From: JBBIRG01 sp964410965
GTDB lineage: Bacteria > CLD3 > SB21 > JBBIRG01
DNA length: 64,000 nucleotides
Reading direction: 5' to 3'
Assembly (NCBI GenBank): GCA_964410965.1
Contig: CAYPIY010000001.1
Location: 1-64,000, forward strand
Shown: one piece after another, positions 26,054-35,348 of the stretch
How the letters are laid out: each line of letters opens with the position of its first letter
Position numbering within the stretch: the stretch's first letter is position 1
Position numbers and translations under genes: made by a program
Notes under the pieces: model-generated
What the model was told of the DNA's origin: nothing
The model's input: the letters and a program-made list of their open reading frames with translations, nothing else
Databases searched by the model: none

Positions 26054-27766
26054 ATGGAAATAAAACCCATTCAGCCCCTATTCAATATTTCCGGAAGATT
26101 TCTGACCCTTATTTTTCCTGTAGCGCTGGCTTCCGGCATATATATTTTTTTATCCTGCTATAATCTTCGGGTACCGGGTGCAAACTACGATGAAATGCTG
26201 TATCAGGCTCCGGCGGTTACCTTTCTGGCAGACACGGTCCGGACCGAGCCTATGCAGATTAATCCCTCTGTAATAAGCGTGTTGGGCCGTCCTCTTCCCC
26301 TGATGCTGATGACTTATATCGGTAGCATTAAAGTATTGTGGCATATCCTCATTTTCTTTTTATTTGGCATTTCCGTTGAAACCGCTAGGATCGGGTCTAT
26401 ACTGCTGGGCGTGCCGGTTCTGATTTTTACTTATTTATTTGTTCTCAGAATTTTTTCGCAAAAAATTGCATTTCTCGCAGTGCTTCTGATGGCGACAAGT
26501 GCAGAATTTGTATTTTATACCAGCCGCGACATGACAATTGTTTTTATGCTTCTGGCAAAGATGTCTGCCTTGTTTCTATATATAAAATATCTCGATACAT
26601 CCCGGGCTCTCTATCTCGTATCCGGTTCATTTGCCCTCGGACTCGGGTTATATGATAAGGCAAGTTTTTTGTGGTTTATTTTCACTCTTTTGATTTATGT
26701 TATTTTATTTCACAGGAAACGAATCTTTCTTATCCCGTTCAGGCATTCATTTGCCGGATTTGCAGGATTCCTGTCGGGAGGAATTATATTTTTTATTTTC
26801 AACATCGTTCGGCTAGGCGAGACATTTGTTCCGATGCTCTTGGATTTTCATAAAACCAGCGGCGGTGTTGACAATACAAATTTCCTTGGCAATCTTGCGA
26901 CTCGGATTCAACAGTGGCATTCATTGTTAAACGGGGAAGGCCTTTCCGAACTTTTTACGCAGACCAGAATGGATAGCGAATATCTAGTTCCCCTCCCATG
27001 GCTCTATACCGCCGCTTTGATAATCATAACCACCATGATGTTATTGCCTTCTTTCTTAAGATTCAAAAGAAAATTTTTTTTCCTGCTTTTCTTTTTTGCA
27101 CTGACAATGACTCAAACCGCTTTTACGCCCTCTTCCCTCAGCCTTCATCATGTTGCCATTGTTTGGCCTTTTCATGTCATCATGTTCGCCGCCGCAACCG
27201 TGCTGGTTGCCCGCACGATAAAAAGCGTTTTCTTTCGAACGTCGTGGTTGCTGATACCAAGTCTCGCTATTTTTTTAAATCTTGCATCGGTGTTCGCACT
27301 TTACAGACATATTGAAAATCACGGATCCGCTGGAAACTGGAGCGAGACCATTTATGAATTGAATGATTATTTGACCGAAAACAAAAAGCCGGTCGTACTG
27401 ATGACGTGGGGATTTACAAATAATCTTATCGTCACCTCCCGGGGATATCTCACGATGGTTCGTGTTTACAGCGATGTTATGAAATCGGGCACTGATCAAT
27501 CCGCAGAAATCATCAGCAGGTCCATCCTGCCGGGTTATTACTATCTGTTTTCTGTCAATCAGCCACAATACAACAGGTTGGAATCCCTATTCCTGAATCT
27601 ATGCGACACGAAGGGAGTCATCGTTAAATGCGAAAAAATCTTTTTTCAGAAAAACGGCGAAATGATTTATAAACTATATATTATTCAACCCCAAACGCAA
27701 CATGACTATGTCGACCAAAAAGAAAAAACTGAAGGACACGTCAGTCGAAAGCCGTTCATTTTTTAA
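26054..27766 (+). CDS. GT-C membrane glycosyltransferase (ArnT/PMT_2-like)
   Basis: 570 residues with about 10-12 transmembrane helices followed by a soluble C-terminal part from about residue 435. The first periplasmic loop has the acidic pair in GANYDEMLYQAP (about 40-50), the typical GT-C catalytic position, and FYTSRDM later resembles the PMT_2 second loop. Such enzymes move a sugar from a polyprenyl-phosphate donor to lipid or protein on the periplasmic side. The acceptor is unknown. Its 3' end overlaps the next gene by 65 nt. Confidence 0.82.
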   Translation: MEIKPIQPLFNISGRFLTLIFPVALASGIYIFLSCYNLRVPGANYDEMLYQAPAVTFLADTVRTEPMQINPSVISVLGRPLPLMLMTYIGSIKVLWHILIFFLFGISVETARIGSILLGVPVLIFTYLFVLRIFSQKIAFLAVLLMATSAEFVFYTSRDMTIVFMLLAKMSALFLYIKYLDTSRALYLVSGSFALGLGLYDKASFLWFIFTLLIYVILFHRKRIFLIPFRHSFAGFAGFLSGGIIFFIFNIVRLGETFVPMLLDFHKTSGGVDNTNFLGNLATRIQQWHSLLNGEGLSELFTQTRMDSEYLVPLPWLYTAALIIITTMMLLPSFLRFKRKFFFLLFFFALTMTQTAFTPSSLSLHHVAIVWPFHVIMFAAATVLVARTIKSVFFRTSWLLIPSLAIFLNLASVFALYRHIENHGSAGNWSETIYELNDYLTENKKPVVLMTWGFTNNLIVTSRGYLTMVRVYSDVMKSGTDQSAEIISRSILPGYYYLFSVNQPQYNRLESLFLNLCDTKGVIVKCEKIFFQKNGEMIYKLYIIQPQTQHDYVDQKEKTEGHVSRKPFIF

Positions 27767-29327
27767 TGAAATCGAATTATCCCCCGTTTCTATACTGATT
27801 CTGCTGGGAGTGATCGCGCTTGTCATTGTCCTGTACATGCTCGCCTCTCCCCGTCCTTATGATGATGATAATATCGGGCGGTATTTCATGGCCCAGGCGG
27901 CTCTTGACAGACCCGAATATTTCATCAACATGTGGGGCCGCCCGCTGGCGATCCTGTTTTTCCTTCTTCCCGCTCAACTTGGATACTGGTTCAGCGCCTC
28001 GGCAACCGCCATTCTTTCTCTCGGGACATGTTATCTGACGTATCTTGCCGCAAAGAAAGCGAAAATTCATAATTCCTGGCTGGTTATTCTTTTCCTTTTT
28101 TTTCAGCCCTTGTTCCTGATAACAAGTTACAGCCTTTGCACTGAACCATTGGCGGCTTTTTTGCTCGCCCTCGGCCTTTATCTGTATTACAAGGAATCCT
28201 TGAAATCCAGTGCGATAGCCCTCGCATTCATGCCTCTGGCCAGAACCGAGCTTACGCTGCTCTTGCCTGTTTTCGCTGTCATGATGATCCGCAAGAAACA
28301 ATGGATCCCTTTTCTATTGCTTGGAAGCGGGCTGTTTGTATTTCAGATTGCAGGAATGCTGATGACCGGAGATTACCTGTTTCTCCTTACGGCCGCAAAA
28401 AGCGCAGGGCACGGATTGTATCAGAACGGTCCATTCAGCCATTACTTTGAAAGATTCATTTTCATAGTGGGCCCGGTCATTTTTGTTTTCATGATCATGC
28501 AACTGATTTCAGACTTCAAAGATCGGCGATTGACCGTATTGAATACGGGATTTCTATTGATTTTCATTATTCACGTTTACTTTTACTGGAAAGGCAATGT
28601 AGCTTCGATCGGCTTTCTTAGGCACTTTGTGGCCATTTCCCCAATCATGGCATTGCTGGCCCTTGAGGGATTTAACCGATGGTTCCATGACTCTCCGGCA
28701 AGTGACCATGAAAAAAGAAAAAACACTTTTCATCTGATTGTTTTATCGGGATGTGCGATCATAATTTTCATGTTTTATTCGTTTGAACTGGTCGGCGATT
28801 ACTTTTTATCGAATGAAAAAGAATATTTAAAATTTGCATTGAGCATCATACTTGCCGTACTATTCGTTCTTAACCGGCATTTTCAGTTCAACGGAAGGGC
28901 GTGGAAGCATTTCATAATCTATGCCGTCGCAATGATGACATTCAGTTACGCAATCATGAAGGAAAAACCGACGAAACTTTCTCCCGAACAGCAAACCGTA
29001 AAGCTCTTTCACAATTTTTACAAAACACAAATCACCGAAAAACCACCGGCTATGATGGTTGTTCACCCCTGGTTTTTCTTTTTTGACAATTTTAATTATT
29101 ACAGGGACTCCCTGCTGAGCCGGAATTACGTCGATATGAGGCTGGAAAAGCTTCCCTCGCTGCCCGTTAACAGCCTGATTGCATGGGACTCACACTATTC
29201 CTGGAGGCTGTCTAGTAATGTTGCTCTCGATTCCATCCGAAATGACCAGAGGTATCAGTTTAAACAGCAATTTATTTCTACTGATCAGAAATTCGGAATT
29301 TATCTATTCAGGAAAGTATCAGAATAA
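27702..29327 (+). CDS. Second GT-C-like polytopic membrane protein
   Basis: 541 residues with roughly 11-12 hydrophobic helices and a soluble C-terminal region. The first loop contains PRPYDDDNIGRYFMAQ (about residues 50-65), an acidic cluster like the metal/donor site of GT-C enzymes, and a conserved-looking WGRPL turn. It starts at ATG 27702 (or ATG 27708) inside the end of the preceding glycosyltransferase, so the two are translationally coupled. Function is inferred from topology and context; the sugar donor is unknown. Confidence 0.75.
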   Translation: MTMSTKKKKLKDTSVESRSFFNEIELSPVSILILLGVIALVIVLYMLASPRPYDDDNIGRYFMAQAALDRPEYFINMWGRPLAILFFLLPAQLGYWFSASATAILSLGTCYLTYLAAKKAKIHNSWLVILFLFFQPLFLITSYSLCTEPLAAFLLALGLYLYYKESLKSSAIALAFMPLARTELTLLLPVFAVMMIRKKQWIPFLLLGSGLFVFQIAGMLMTGDYLFLLTAAKSAGHGLYQNGPFSHYFERFIFIVGPVIFVFMIMQLISDFKDRRLTVLNTGFLLIFIIHVYFYWKGNVASIGFLRHFVAISPIMALLALEGFNRWFHDSPASDHEKRKNTFHLIVLSGCAIIIFMFYSFELVGDYFLSNEKEYLKFALSIILAVLFVLNRHFQFNGRAWKHFIIYAVAMMTFSYAIMKEKPTKLSPEQQTVKLFHNFYKTQITEKPPAMMVVHPWFFFFDNFNYYRDSLLSRNYVDMRLEKLPSLPVNSLIAWDSHYSWRLSSNVALDSIRNDQRYQFKQQFISTDQKFGIYLFRKVSE

Positions 29328-29328
29328 G

Positions 29329-30126
29329 ATGAAGATCAATCCCTCGGATTACAAAAACTGGAATGATTATTACTGGCATTATCAACATTTACTGGCTAAG
29401 CAATACCTGATACCTATGCTAGATGAAGGCGGTGTCCGGTTAAAAGAGAGTAAAGTACTCGAGATCGGCTGCGGAAACGGCGGCGTCATAGAAACACTAG
29501 CCGAAGAAGCTTCAAAAGCAGTTGGAATCGATCTCAAGGATTTTGACCGGTCGGAGCATGCCAGCGGTAAAGTTCATTATATTACTGCCGATATTTTTGA
29601 TGCATCTAAAAGGTATCTTTATGCTGATCAATATAATTTGATCGTTTTGCGGGATGTGATAGAACACTTGCCGGATAAGGAATCGATCTTTCATTTGTTC
29701 GGCGAATTACTTGGTGTAAACGGACACATTTTTATCACTTTTCCACCCTATTATTCCCCTTTTGGCGCTCATCAGCAGGTTTTTTCAAAAACAGTAGCCG
29801 GTAAACTCCCTTATCTTCACTGGTTACCGGAAAAAATATATCTGAAGTGGGTATCGGTTGCTGAAAAAAACAATCAAAACGCTTACGATCTTGCCATTGA
29901 AATGGAAAAAGCAAAAACAACAATAGGGCAAATCAATCGATTTATTCGCAAATTCGGCTATTCCCTTTCAAATCAGCGTTATTATTTCATACGTCCCTCC
30001 TATGATATCCGGTACGGTTTCAAGCCCCGCAAATGCACTTGGCTGAAATACGTCCCGTTGATCAGGGAGATTCTCGTATTGGGCGTTTATATGGTCTTAA
30101 AAAAAGAACCACATGAAAATCATTGA
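29329..30126 (+). CDS. Class I SAM-dependent methyltransferase
   Basis: 265 residues from ATG 29329, which lies 1 nt after the preceding stop (TAAGATG); the longer upstream frame overlaps that gene and is not used. Motif I is VLEIGCGNGGVIETLAEE, motif II KAVGIDLKD, and the post-motif region LIVLRDVIEHLPDKE. This is the UbiE/COQ5-type fold. With two GT-C proteins upstream, a glycan or lipid methylation role is plausible. The C-terminal region is basic. Confidence 0.85.
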   Translation: MKINPSDYKNWNDYYWHYQHLLAKQYLIPMLDEGGVRLKESKVLEIGCGNGGVIETLAEEASKAVGIDLKDFDRSEHASGKVHYITADIFDASKRYLYADQYNLIVLRDVIEHLPDKESIFHLFGELLGVNGHIFITFPPYYSPFGAHQQVFSKTVAGKLPYLHWLPEKIYLKWVSVAEKNNQNAYDLAIEMEKAKTTIGQINRFIRKFGYSLSNQRYYFIRPSYDIRYGFKPRKCTWLKYVPLIREILVLGVYMVLKKEPHENH

Positions 30127-30151
30127 ATTTATCATATCTATTTTATATTCT
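30123..30151 (+). promoter_or_regulatory. Putative parAB promoter
   Basis: TTGAAT (30123-30128), a 17-nt spacer and TATTCT (30146-30151) lie about 30 nt before the parA start. It overlaps the last codon of the methyltransferase gene. Confidence 0.42.
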
Positions 30152-30184
30152 TATACGATTTATATTTATTAACCGGAGTACCCC

Positions 30185-30967
30185 ATGGGACGAATTATCG
30201 CCATTGCAAATCAAAAAGGCGGTGTAGGGAAAACAACGACAGCGATCAATTTAGCCTCATGCCTGGCTCATTCGGATAAAAGGACACTTGTCATTGATAT
30301 GGATCCGCAGGCAAACGCAACTACGGGTCTTGGTTTTGATTCCCAGAATGTCACCCACAGCACCTATGAAATCCTGATTCAGCGTCAGCCTGCGAGGGAC
30401 GCAATCCAGAAAACCATGATGAACCGGATGGAGTTGCTTCCTGCCCATATCCGTCTGGTCGGGGCTGAAATAGAACTTGTTGGCATTGAAAACCGGGAAA
30501 GAATGTTCAAGACCTCTATTCTACCGCTCAAAGACGATTATGATTTTCTTCTAATTGACTGTCCCCCTTCGCTTGGACTTCTCACACTGAACGCTTTAAC
30601 CGCTGCTGATTCGGTCCTGATACCTATCCAGTGCGAATATTACGCTTTGGAGGGTTTACGACAACTTCTGAATACCATCCGTTTGGTTCAGCGGGAACTG
30701 AATACCGATTTAACGATCGAAGGCGTACTGATGACGATGTATGACAGCCGGCTTAATTTGTCGAATCAGGTCGTCAATGAAGTCAAGGAATACTTCAAGG
30801 ACAAAGTGTTTAAAAACGTGATTCACCGGAATATCAAGTTAGGTGAAGCCCCCAGTTACGGCAAGCCGATTATCATTTACGATCCATCATCCGTCGGATC
30901 TCAGGATTATATGGGGCTAGCCAGGGAAATTATAAACAATCCAATCAAATCCGGGACCTCAGTGTAA
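30185..30967 (+). CDS. parA: Chromosome partitioning ATPase ParA (Soj)
   Basis: 260 residues with the deviant Walker A KGGVGKTT (11-18), MDPQANATTGLG, and LLIDCPPSLGLLTLNAL as Walker B. It has no N-terminal helix-turn-helix, so it is the chromosomal Soj type. ParA forms ATP-dependent sandwich dimers on DNA and segregates the origin with ParB. The ribosome-binding site is CGGAG. parB follows after 3 nt. The usual rsmG/mnmG neighbours are not here. Confidence 0.95.
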   Translation: MGRIIAIANQKGGVGKTTTAINLASCLAHSDKRTLVIDMDPQANATTGLGFDSQNVTHSTYEILIQRQPARDAIQKTMMNRMELLPAHIRLVGAEIELVGIENRERMFKTSILPLKDDYDFLLIDCPPSLGLLTLNALTAADSVLIPIQCEYYALEGLRQLLNTIRLVQRELNTDLTIEGVLMTMYDSRLNLSNQVVNEVKEYFKDKVFKNVIHRNIKLGEAPSYGKPIIIYDPSSVGSQDYMGLAREIINNPIKSGTSV

Positions 30968-30970
30968 ACC

Positions 30971-31885
30971 ATGCCCGAATCGTTTTCACCAAAAAAAAAC
31001 ACCGGCCTGGGCAAAGGGCTTGGAGCTTTGATATCTTCTGCGGAATTGAACCCGGACGGGACATTAAAAGACGAACTCAAGTCAGCGATTACAGAAATTC
31101 CGATTCATCTAATCCGTTCCAACCCCTTTCAGCCAAGAAAAGAATTCGACCTTCAGGCATTAGAGGAATTAAAAAGCTCCATCCTTGAAACAGGCCTCGT
31201 TCAGCCGGTCTCCGTCCGGAAAATCTCAAATGTATACGAACTGATCGCGGGAGAGCGCAGATACCGGGCTTGCCGCCTTGCGGGTTGGGAAAAAATCCCT
31301 GCCTATATCCACCAGAATGTTTCTGATGAAAACATGCTGGAAATGGCATTGATCGAGAATGTTCAGCGGGAAAAACTGAATCCCATCGAACTTGCGGAAG
31401 GATATCAGCAACTGATCGATGTATGCCAGCTGACGCAGGATGACGTTGCCAGAAAGATCGGCAAGGACCGGACAACCATCACTAATATCATCCGTTTGCT
31501 GAAATTACCGCCTGAAATACAGGAAAGCCTGAAAAAAGAAGAGATCACAATCGGGCACGGAAGACCGCTCCTTTCACTTCCCTCGGAAAAATGGCAAACC
31601 AAGATCTGGCAGGCCATAAAGAGCCAGGGTCTGTCGGTCAGAAAATCAGAACAACTTGTCTCGAAGACTCTCAAAGACATCACTGCAAAAAAGTCCGGCC
31701 GGGTTGAGTCAAACGTTTCTCCGGTAAATCATCATATCTCGGACATTGAAAACCGTCTTCGGGTAAAATTCGGAACAAAAGTGAAGGTCAATCCTTCCGG
31801 CAAAGGCGGTTCCATCGGAATCGAATATTATTCCAACGATGACCTGGACCGTTTGCTGGATTTGTTTGACCAGATCAGGGATTAA
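30971..31885 (+). CDS. parB: Chromosome partitioning protein ParB (Spo0J)
   Basis: 304 residues. The N-terminus has the ParA-stimulating GLGKGLGALIS (about 11-21). The CTPase/ParB domain has IRSNPFQPRKEFD, GERRYRACRLAGW and ENVQREKLNPIELAEGY. The helix-turn-helix is LTQDDVARKIGKDRTTITNIIRLL, and a C-terminal dimerisation domain follows. ParB binds parS and spreads as a CTP-dependent clamp. I did not see a consensus parS (TGTTTCACGTGAAACA) in the window by eye. Confidence 0.95.
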   Translation: MPESFSPKKNTGLGKGLGALISSAELNPDGTLKDELKSAITEIPIHLIRSNPFQPRKEFDLQALEELKSSILETGLVQPVSVRKISNVYELIAGERRYRACRLAGWEKIPAYIHQNVSDENMLEMALIENVQREKLNPIELAEGYQQLIDVCQLTQDDVARKIGKDRTTITNIIRLLKLPPEIQESLKKEEITIGHGRPLLSLPSEKWQTKIWQAIKSQGLSVRKSEQLVSKTLKDITAKKSGRVESNVSPVNHHISDIENRLRVKFGTKVKVNPSGKGGSIGIEYYSNDDLDRLLDLFDQIRD

Positions 31886-31929
31886 TGTTTTCGTTTTAGC
31901 CGGCGCAATCAATATATAAGGTATACAGC

Positions 31930-32994
31930 ATGAACATTCTTTACGGACTTCCCAGCGAGGGCATGGGACATGCCACAAGAAGTAAAGTGATCATATCCCA
32001 TCTTTCAAAAAACCATGATGTACGCATCGTTACCAGTGACCGCGCGTATACATTCATGAAGAATCATTTCCCCGGAAAAGTTTATGAAATCAAGGGGCTG
32101 CATTTTGTCTACCAGCACGGAGCCGTCTCCAAATCAAAAACCGTCGCTTCGATCCTCAAGAGCGCCCCGAAAGATCTGATCAAAAATCTTCATCAGTACC
32201 AGTACATTCATAAAGAATTCAGGCCCGATCTTATCATTTCCGATTTCGAGACCTTTACGTTTTTTTTCGCGTCATTTTATAAAATACCTATCATCAGCAT
32301 AGACAATATTCAGGTTATCGGCCGGTGTAAACTGGATATCAGCATTCCGGATCAAGAAAAGGAAAATCTGAAAATTGCCAAGAACATTATACAGCTTAAA
32401 GTGCCCAACTGCAGGCATTATTTCATCACTTCCTTCTTTGATGCTGCGATCATAAAAAAAAACACGCAGATCGTTCCTCCGATCATCAGGGATGAAATCA
32501 TAAACGCATCGCCATCCCAAGATGACCACATTCTTGTTTACCAGACCTCGGCCAGCCAGGATAATCTCATCGACGTCCTCAAGTCCGTTTCACGCAACCG
32601 TTTTATTGTTTATGGTTTAAATAAAAATGAAAACTACGGTTCCGTTGAACTGAAAACATTCAGCGAGACCGGATTTATTAAGGATCTTGCGTCAGCCCGC
32701 GGAGTTATTGCCAACGGGGGCTTTTCCCTGATCAGTGAAGCGGTTTATTTAAAAAAGCCTGTGTGCAGCATACCTGTCCGACAGCAGTTTGAACAATTTG
32801 TAAACGCTTCCTATATCCAGAAGTCAGGCTATGGAAGGCATTTTGACACTTTTTGCGCTGATTCCATAAAAGCCTTTCTTTACGACCTAGATTCGTTTCA
32901 GTCAAACCTGAACCGGTATCATCAAAACGGTAATCATGAAACATTCAGTATTCTTGACGAATGGCTGTTAAAAAACACACCGGGAAAACAATAA
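31930..32994 (+). CDS. Glycosyltransferase of the MurG-like/Glyco_trans_1_3 type
   Basis: 354 residues of a GT-B fold. It begins MNILYGLPSEGMGHATRSK, the GxGHxxR donor-site loop of the family. DLIISDFETF follows, and the C-terminal half contains ASARGVIANGGFSLISEAVYLKKP, the typical UDP-sugar-binding GG(F/H)S motif. It most likely transfers a nucleotide-activated sugar on the cytoplasmic face. It lies 44 nt after parB and may be an independent unit. Confidence 0.85.
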   Translation: MNILYGLPSEGMGHATRSKVIISHLSKNHDVRIVTSDRAYTFMKNHFPGKVYEIKGLHFVYQHGAVSKSKTVASILKSAPKDLIKNLHQYQYIHKEFRPDLIISDFETFTFFFASFYKIPIISIDNIQVIGRCKLDISIPDQEKENLKIAKNIIQLKVPNCRHYFITSFFDAAIIKKNTQIVPPIIRDEIINASPSQDDHILVYQTSASQDNLIDVLKSVSRNRFIVYGLNKNENYGSVELKTFSETGFIKDLASARGVIANGGFSLISEAVYLKKPVCSIPVRQQFEQFVNASYIQKSGYGRHFDTFCADSIKAFLYDLDSFQSNLNRYHQNGNHETFSILDEWLLKNTPGKQ

Positions 32995-33092
32995 ATGCAT
33001 CCCCGTTATTTTGGTCATAAAATTTACCTATTTCACTGCATGGTATTTATTGTTTTTTGTAGGTGACATTCCGTTCAGCGCATTGACGTCTT

Positions 33093-35333
33093 ATGAAAAT
33101 TTCTTTGTTTAACAACCTTAACGATATCCAAAAACAAGCTGCAACCGCAACTGAAGGCCCGGTCCTCATCCTGGCCGGCGCAGGAAGCGGTAAAACACGC
33201 GTACTGACACACAGGATTGCCTATCTGATCGCGGAACTCAAAGTCAGTCCTTTCCATATTCTTGCCGTTACTTTCACCAATAAAGCTGCGAATGAAATGA
33301 AAGAACGATTAGAACGCCTGGTGGGGCCTTCATGCAAATCGATCTGGATGGGGACCTTTCATTCCATCTTCAGCAAAATCCTCAGAATGGAATCCGACAA
33401 AATAGGTATTTCAAGGAATTATACTATTTATGACTCCGATGACCAGCGCGCTTTGATAAAAAACTGTATGCAGGAACTGGACATCTCTCCGGAACTTTAC
33501 GCGGTTTCTTTGATCCACTCCAGGATTTCATTTGCCAAAAACCACCTGCTCTCCCCGGCCCAATTCCTGAAATCAATCGAAAGCCCGGTCGACGAAAAAG
33601 CCCAGAAGATTTATGCGGAATATGAAAAACGCCTCGCCCGTAACAACGCGCTGGACTTTGATGATTTGATTTCAAAACCCATTACACTGTTTTCTGATAA
33701 CCCGGAAACGCTGAGTTTTTATCAGGATAAGTTCAGGTATATTCACGTGGATGAGTACCAGGATACCAATCACGCACAGTACAGACTTATGAAAATGCTA
33801 TCCGGCAAATTCAGGAACATCTGCGTTGTCGGAGATGACGATCAGTCCATTTACGGATGGCGCCACGCGGATGTCGGCAACATCCTCAATTTCACCAAGG
33901 AATTCCCGGGAACGCAGATATTCAAGCTCGAGCAAAATTACCGCTCCACAAAAAATATCCTTGATGTAGCCGGGCATGTAGTGCGGAACAATAAATTAAG
34001 GACCGCAAAGACACTGTGGACGGACAATCATCCGGGCGAACAGGTAATCGTGGTTGAAAACGAATCGGACCGGCATGAAGCCAGGATGGTCGTGGAAACC
34101 ATACAACGGCTGATGCGCAAAGATAAGCGTGAATTTTCTGATTTCGCCGTACTGTACCGGACAAATGCGCAGTCAAGGATACTTGAAGACGCTTTACGGA
34201 CGGCCGTTATTCCCTATGTGATTGTTGGCGGGGTGCGTTTTTATGAACGAAAGGAAATAAAGGATGTTCTAGCATATCTTCGTGTCATCATCAATCCTTC
34301 CGACGATGTCAGCCTCAAACGTATCATTAATTTCCCTGTCCGGGGAATCGGAATGACAAGCATTGAAAGGATTGCCGAGTATTCCGGAGAACTGTCGGTT
34401 TCGATGTATGAGGCGATCCGCCGAATTATCGCTCAGAATGAGGACATACTCCCGTCACGGGCCCTGGATGCGCTGACTTCCTTTTATACCATGATAGAAA
34501 AATACCGCGATCTTCGGAATACGATCGGTATCAATGAATGGCTCGGGATCTTACTTGAAGAAACCGGGATCCTTAAACACTTCAAAAAAGAACAGACCCA
34601 GGAAAGCCTTGAACGCTTTGAAAATATTGCTGAATTGGTAAACGCCGTGCATGAATTCTCACAAAAAATCAATTCTGACTCCTCTTCCGATATACTTGAA
34701 ACTTTTTTAAATGATGTCACGCTGATGACCGATATCGATCAGTGGGATGAAAAGAAAATCGCGGTAACGTTGATGACCCTGCACAGTTCCAAAGGCCTTG
34801 AATTTCCGGTGGTGTTTATAGCCGGAGCTGAAGACGGCCTATTTCCCATGGAAAAGACCACACATGACAAAAAAGAACTTGAAGAAGAAAGGCGCCTGTT
34901 TTATGTCGGCGCCACAAGGGCACAGGAGCAATTATTCATTTCTTATGCACGGCAAAGAATGAGATTTAATAATTTGTATTTATGCCTTCCGTCCCGTTTT
35001 CTTGATGAACTGCCGGAGCGTTCCGTTGAATGGGTTTCTGCCCATAAAAGAAAAATCAGTGAAAAATCAACTGACTACCTGACAACAAGCAATCGCGCCG
35101 CAAAAACAGGAAGGTTACACGGTACCCGGGAATCCGGCAATTCTCTTTGTAGTCCGGAAAATGATTTTATCCGTGATTTTACAGCAGGACAGCGCGTTCA
35201 GCATCCGACTTTCGGAAAAGGGAAAATCATCAGTGTCGAAGGCAAGGGGGATAACCAGAAACTGAAAGTACTTTTCAGCGACGGTTCTGAAAAAAAATTA
35301 TTTGTCAAATATGCGAATTTAAGCGTACATTAA
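33093..35333 (+). CDS. pcrA: ATP-dependent DNA helicase PcrA/UvrD
   Basis: 746 residues of a superfamily 1A helicase. The Q motif is LNDIQKQA, Walker A AGAGSGKT (28-35), Walker B VDEYQDTNHAQ, motif III VGDDDQSIYGWR, motif IV LEQNYRST, motif V LMTLHSSKGLEFPVVF and motif VI RRLFYVGATRAQ. The C-terminal segment GQRVQHPTFGKGKIISVEG is the Tudor-like RNA-polymerase-interacting domain of PcrA. The enzyme unwinds 3'-5' in repair and resolves transcription-replication conflicts. There is no strong ribosome-binding site before the ATG. Confidence 0.95.
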   Translation: MKISLFNNLNDIQKQAATATEGPVLILAGAGSGKTRVLTHRIAYLIAELKVSPFHILAVTFTNKAANEMKERLERLVGPSCKSIWMGTFHSIFSKILRMESDKIGISRNYTIYDSDDQRALIKNCMQELDISPELYAVSLIHSRISFAKNHLLSPAQFLKSIESPVDEKAQKIYAEYEKRLARNNALDFDDLISKPITLFSDNPETLSFYQDKFRYIHVDEYQDTNHAQYRLMKMLSGKFRNICVVGDDDQSIYGWRHADVGNILNFTKEFPGTQIFKLEQNYRSTKNILDVAGHVVRNNKLRTAKTLWTDNHPGEQVIVVENESDRHEARMVVETIQRLMRKDKREFSDFAVLYRTNAQSRILEDALRTAVIPYVIVGGVRFYERKEIKDVLAYLRVIINPSDDVSLKRIINFPVRGIGMTSIERIAEYSGELSVSMYEAIRRIIAQNEDILPSRALDALTSFYTMIEKYRDLRNTIGINEWLGILLEETGILKHFKKEQTQESLERFENIAELVNAVHEFSQKINSDSSSDILETFLNDVTLMTDIDQWDEKKIAVTLMTLHSSKGLEFPVVFIAGAEDGLFPMEKTTHDKKELEEERRLFYVGATRAQEQLFISYARQRMRFNNLYLCLPSRFLDELPERSVEWVSAHKRKISEKSTDYLTTSNRAAKTGRLHGTRESGNSLCSPENDFIRDFTAGQRVQHPTFGKGKIISVEGKGDNQKLKVLFSDGSEKKLFVKYANLSVH

Positions 35334-35348
35334 ATTAGAAAATACCCT

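Noticed and set aside
27777..28301. 174-codon minus-strand ORF inside a GT-C gene
   Set aside because: Antisense frame rich in Arg/Gln/Lys from membrane-protein codons; no ribosome-binding site.
29179..29328. N-terminal extension of the methyltransferase
   Set aside because: Would overlap the preceding gene by about 150 nt; ATG 29329 one nt after that stop gives a normal methyltransferase N-terminus.
30127..31930. Consensus parS site near parAB
   Set aside because: No TGTTTCACGTGAAACA-like palindrome was seen by eye here; a computed search with mismatches would be decisive.
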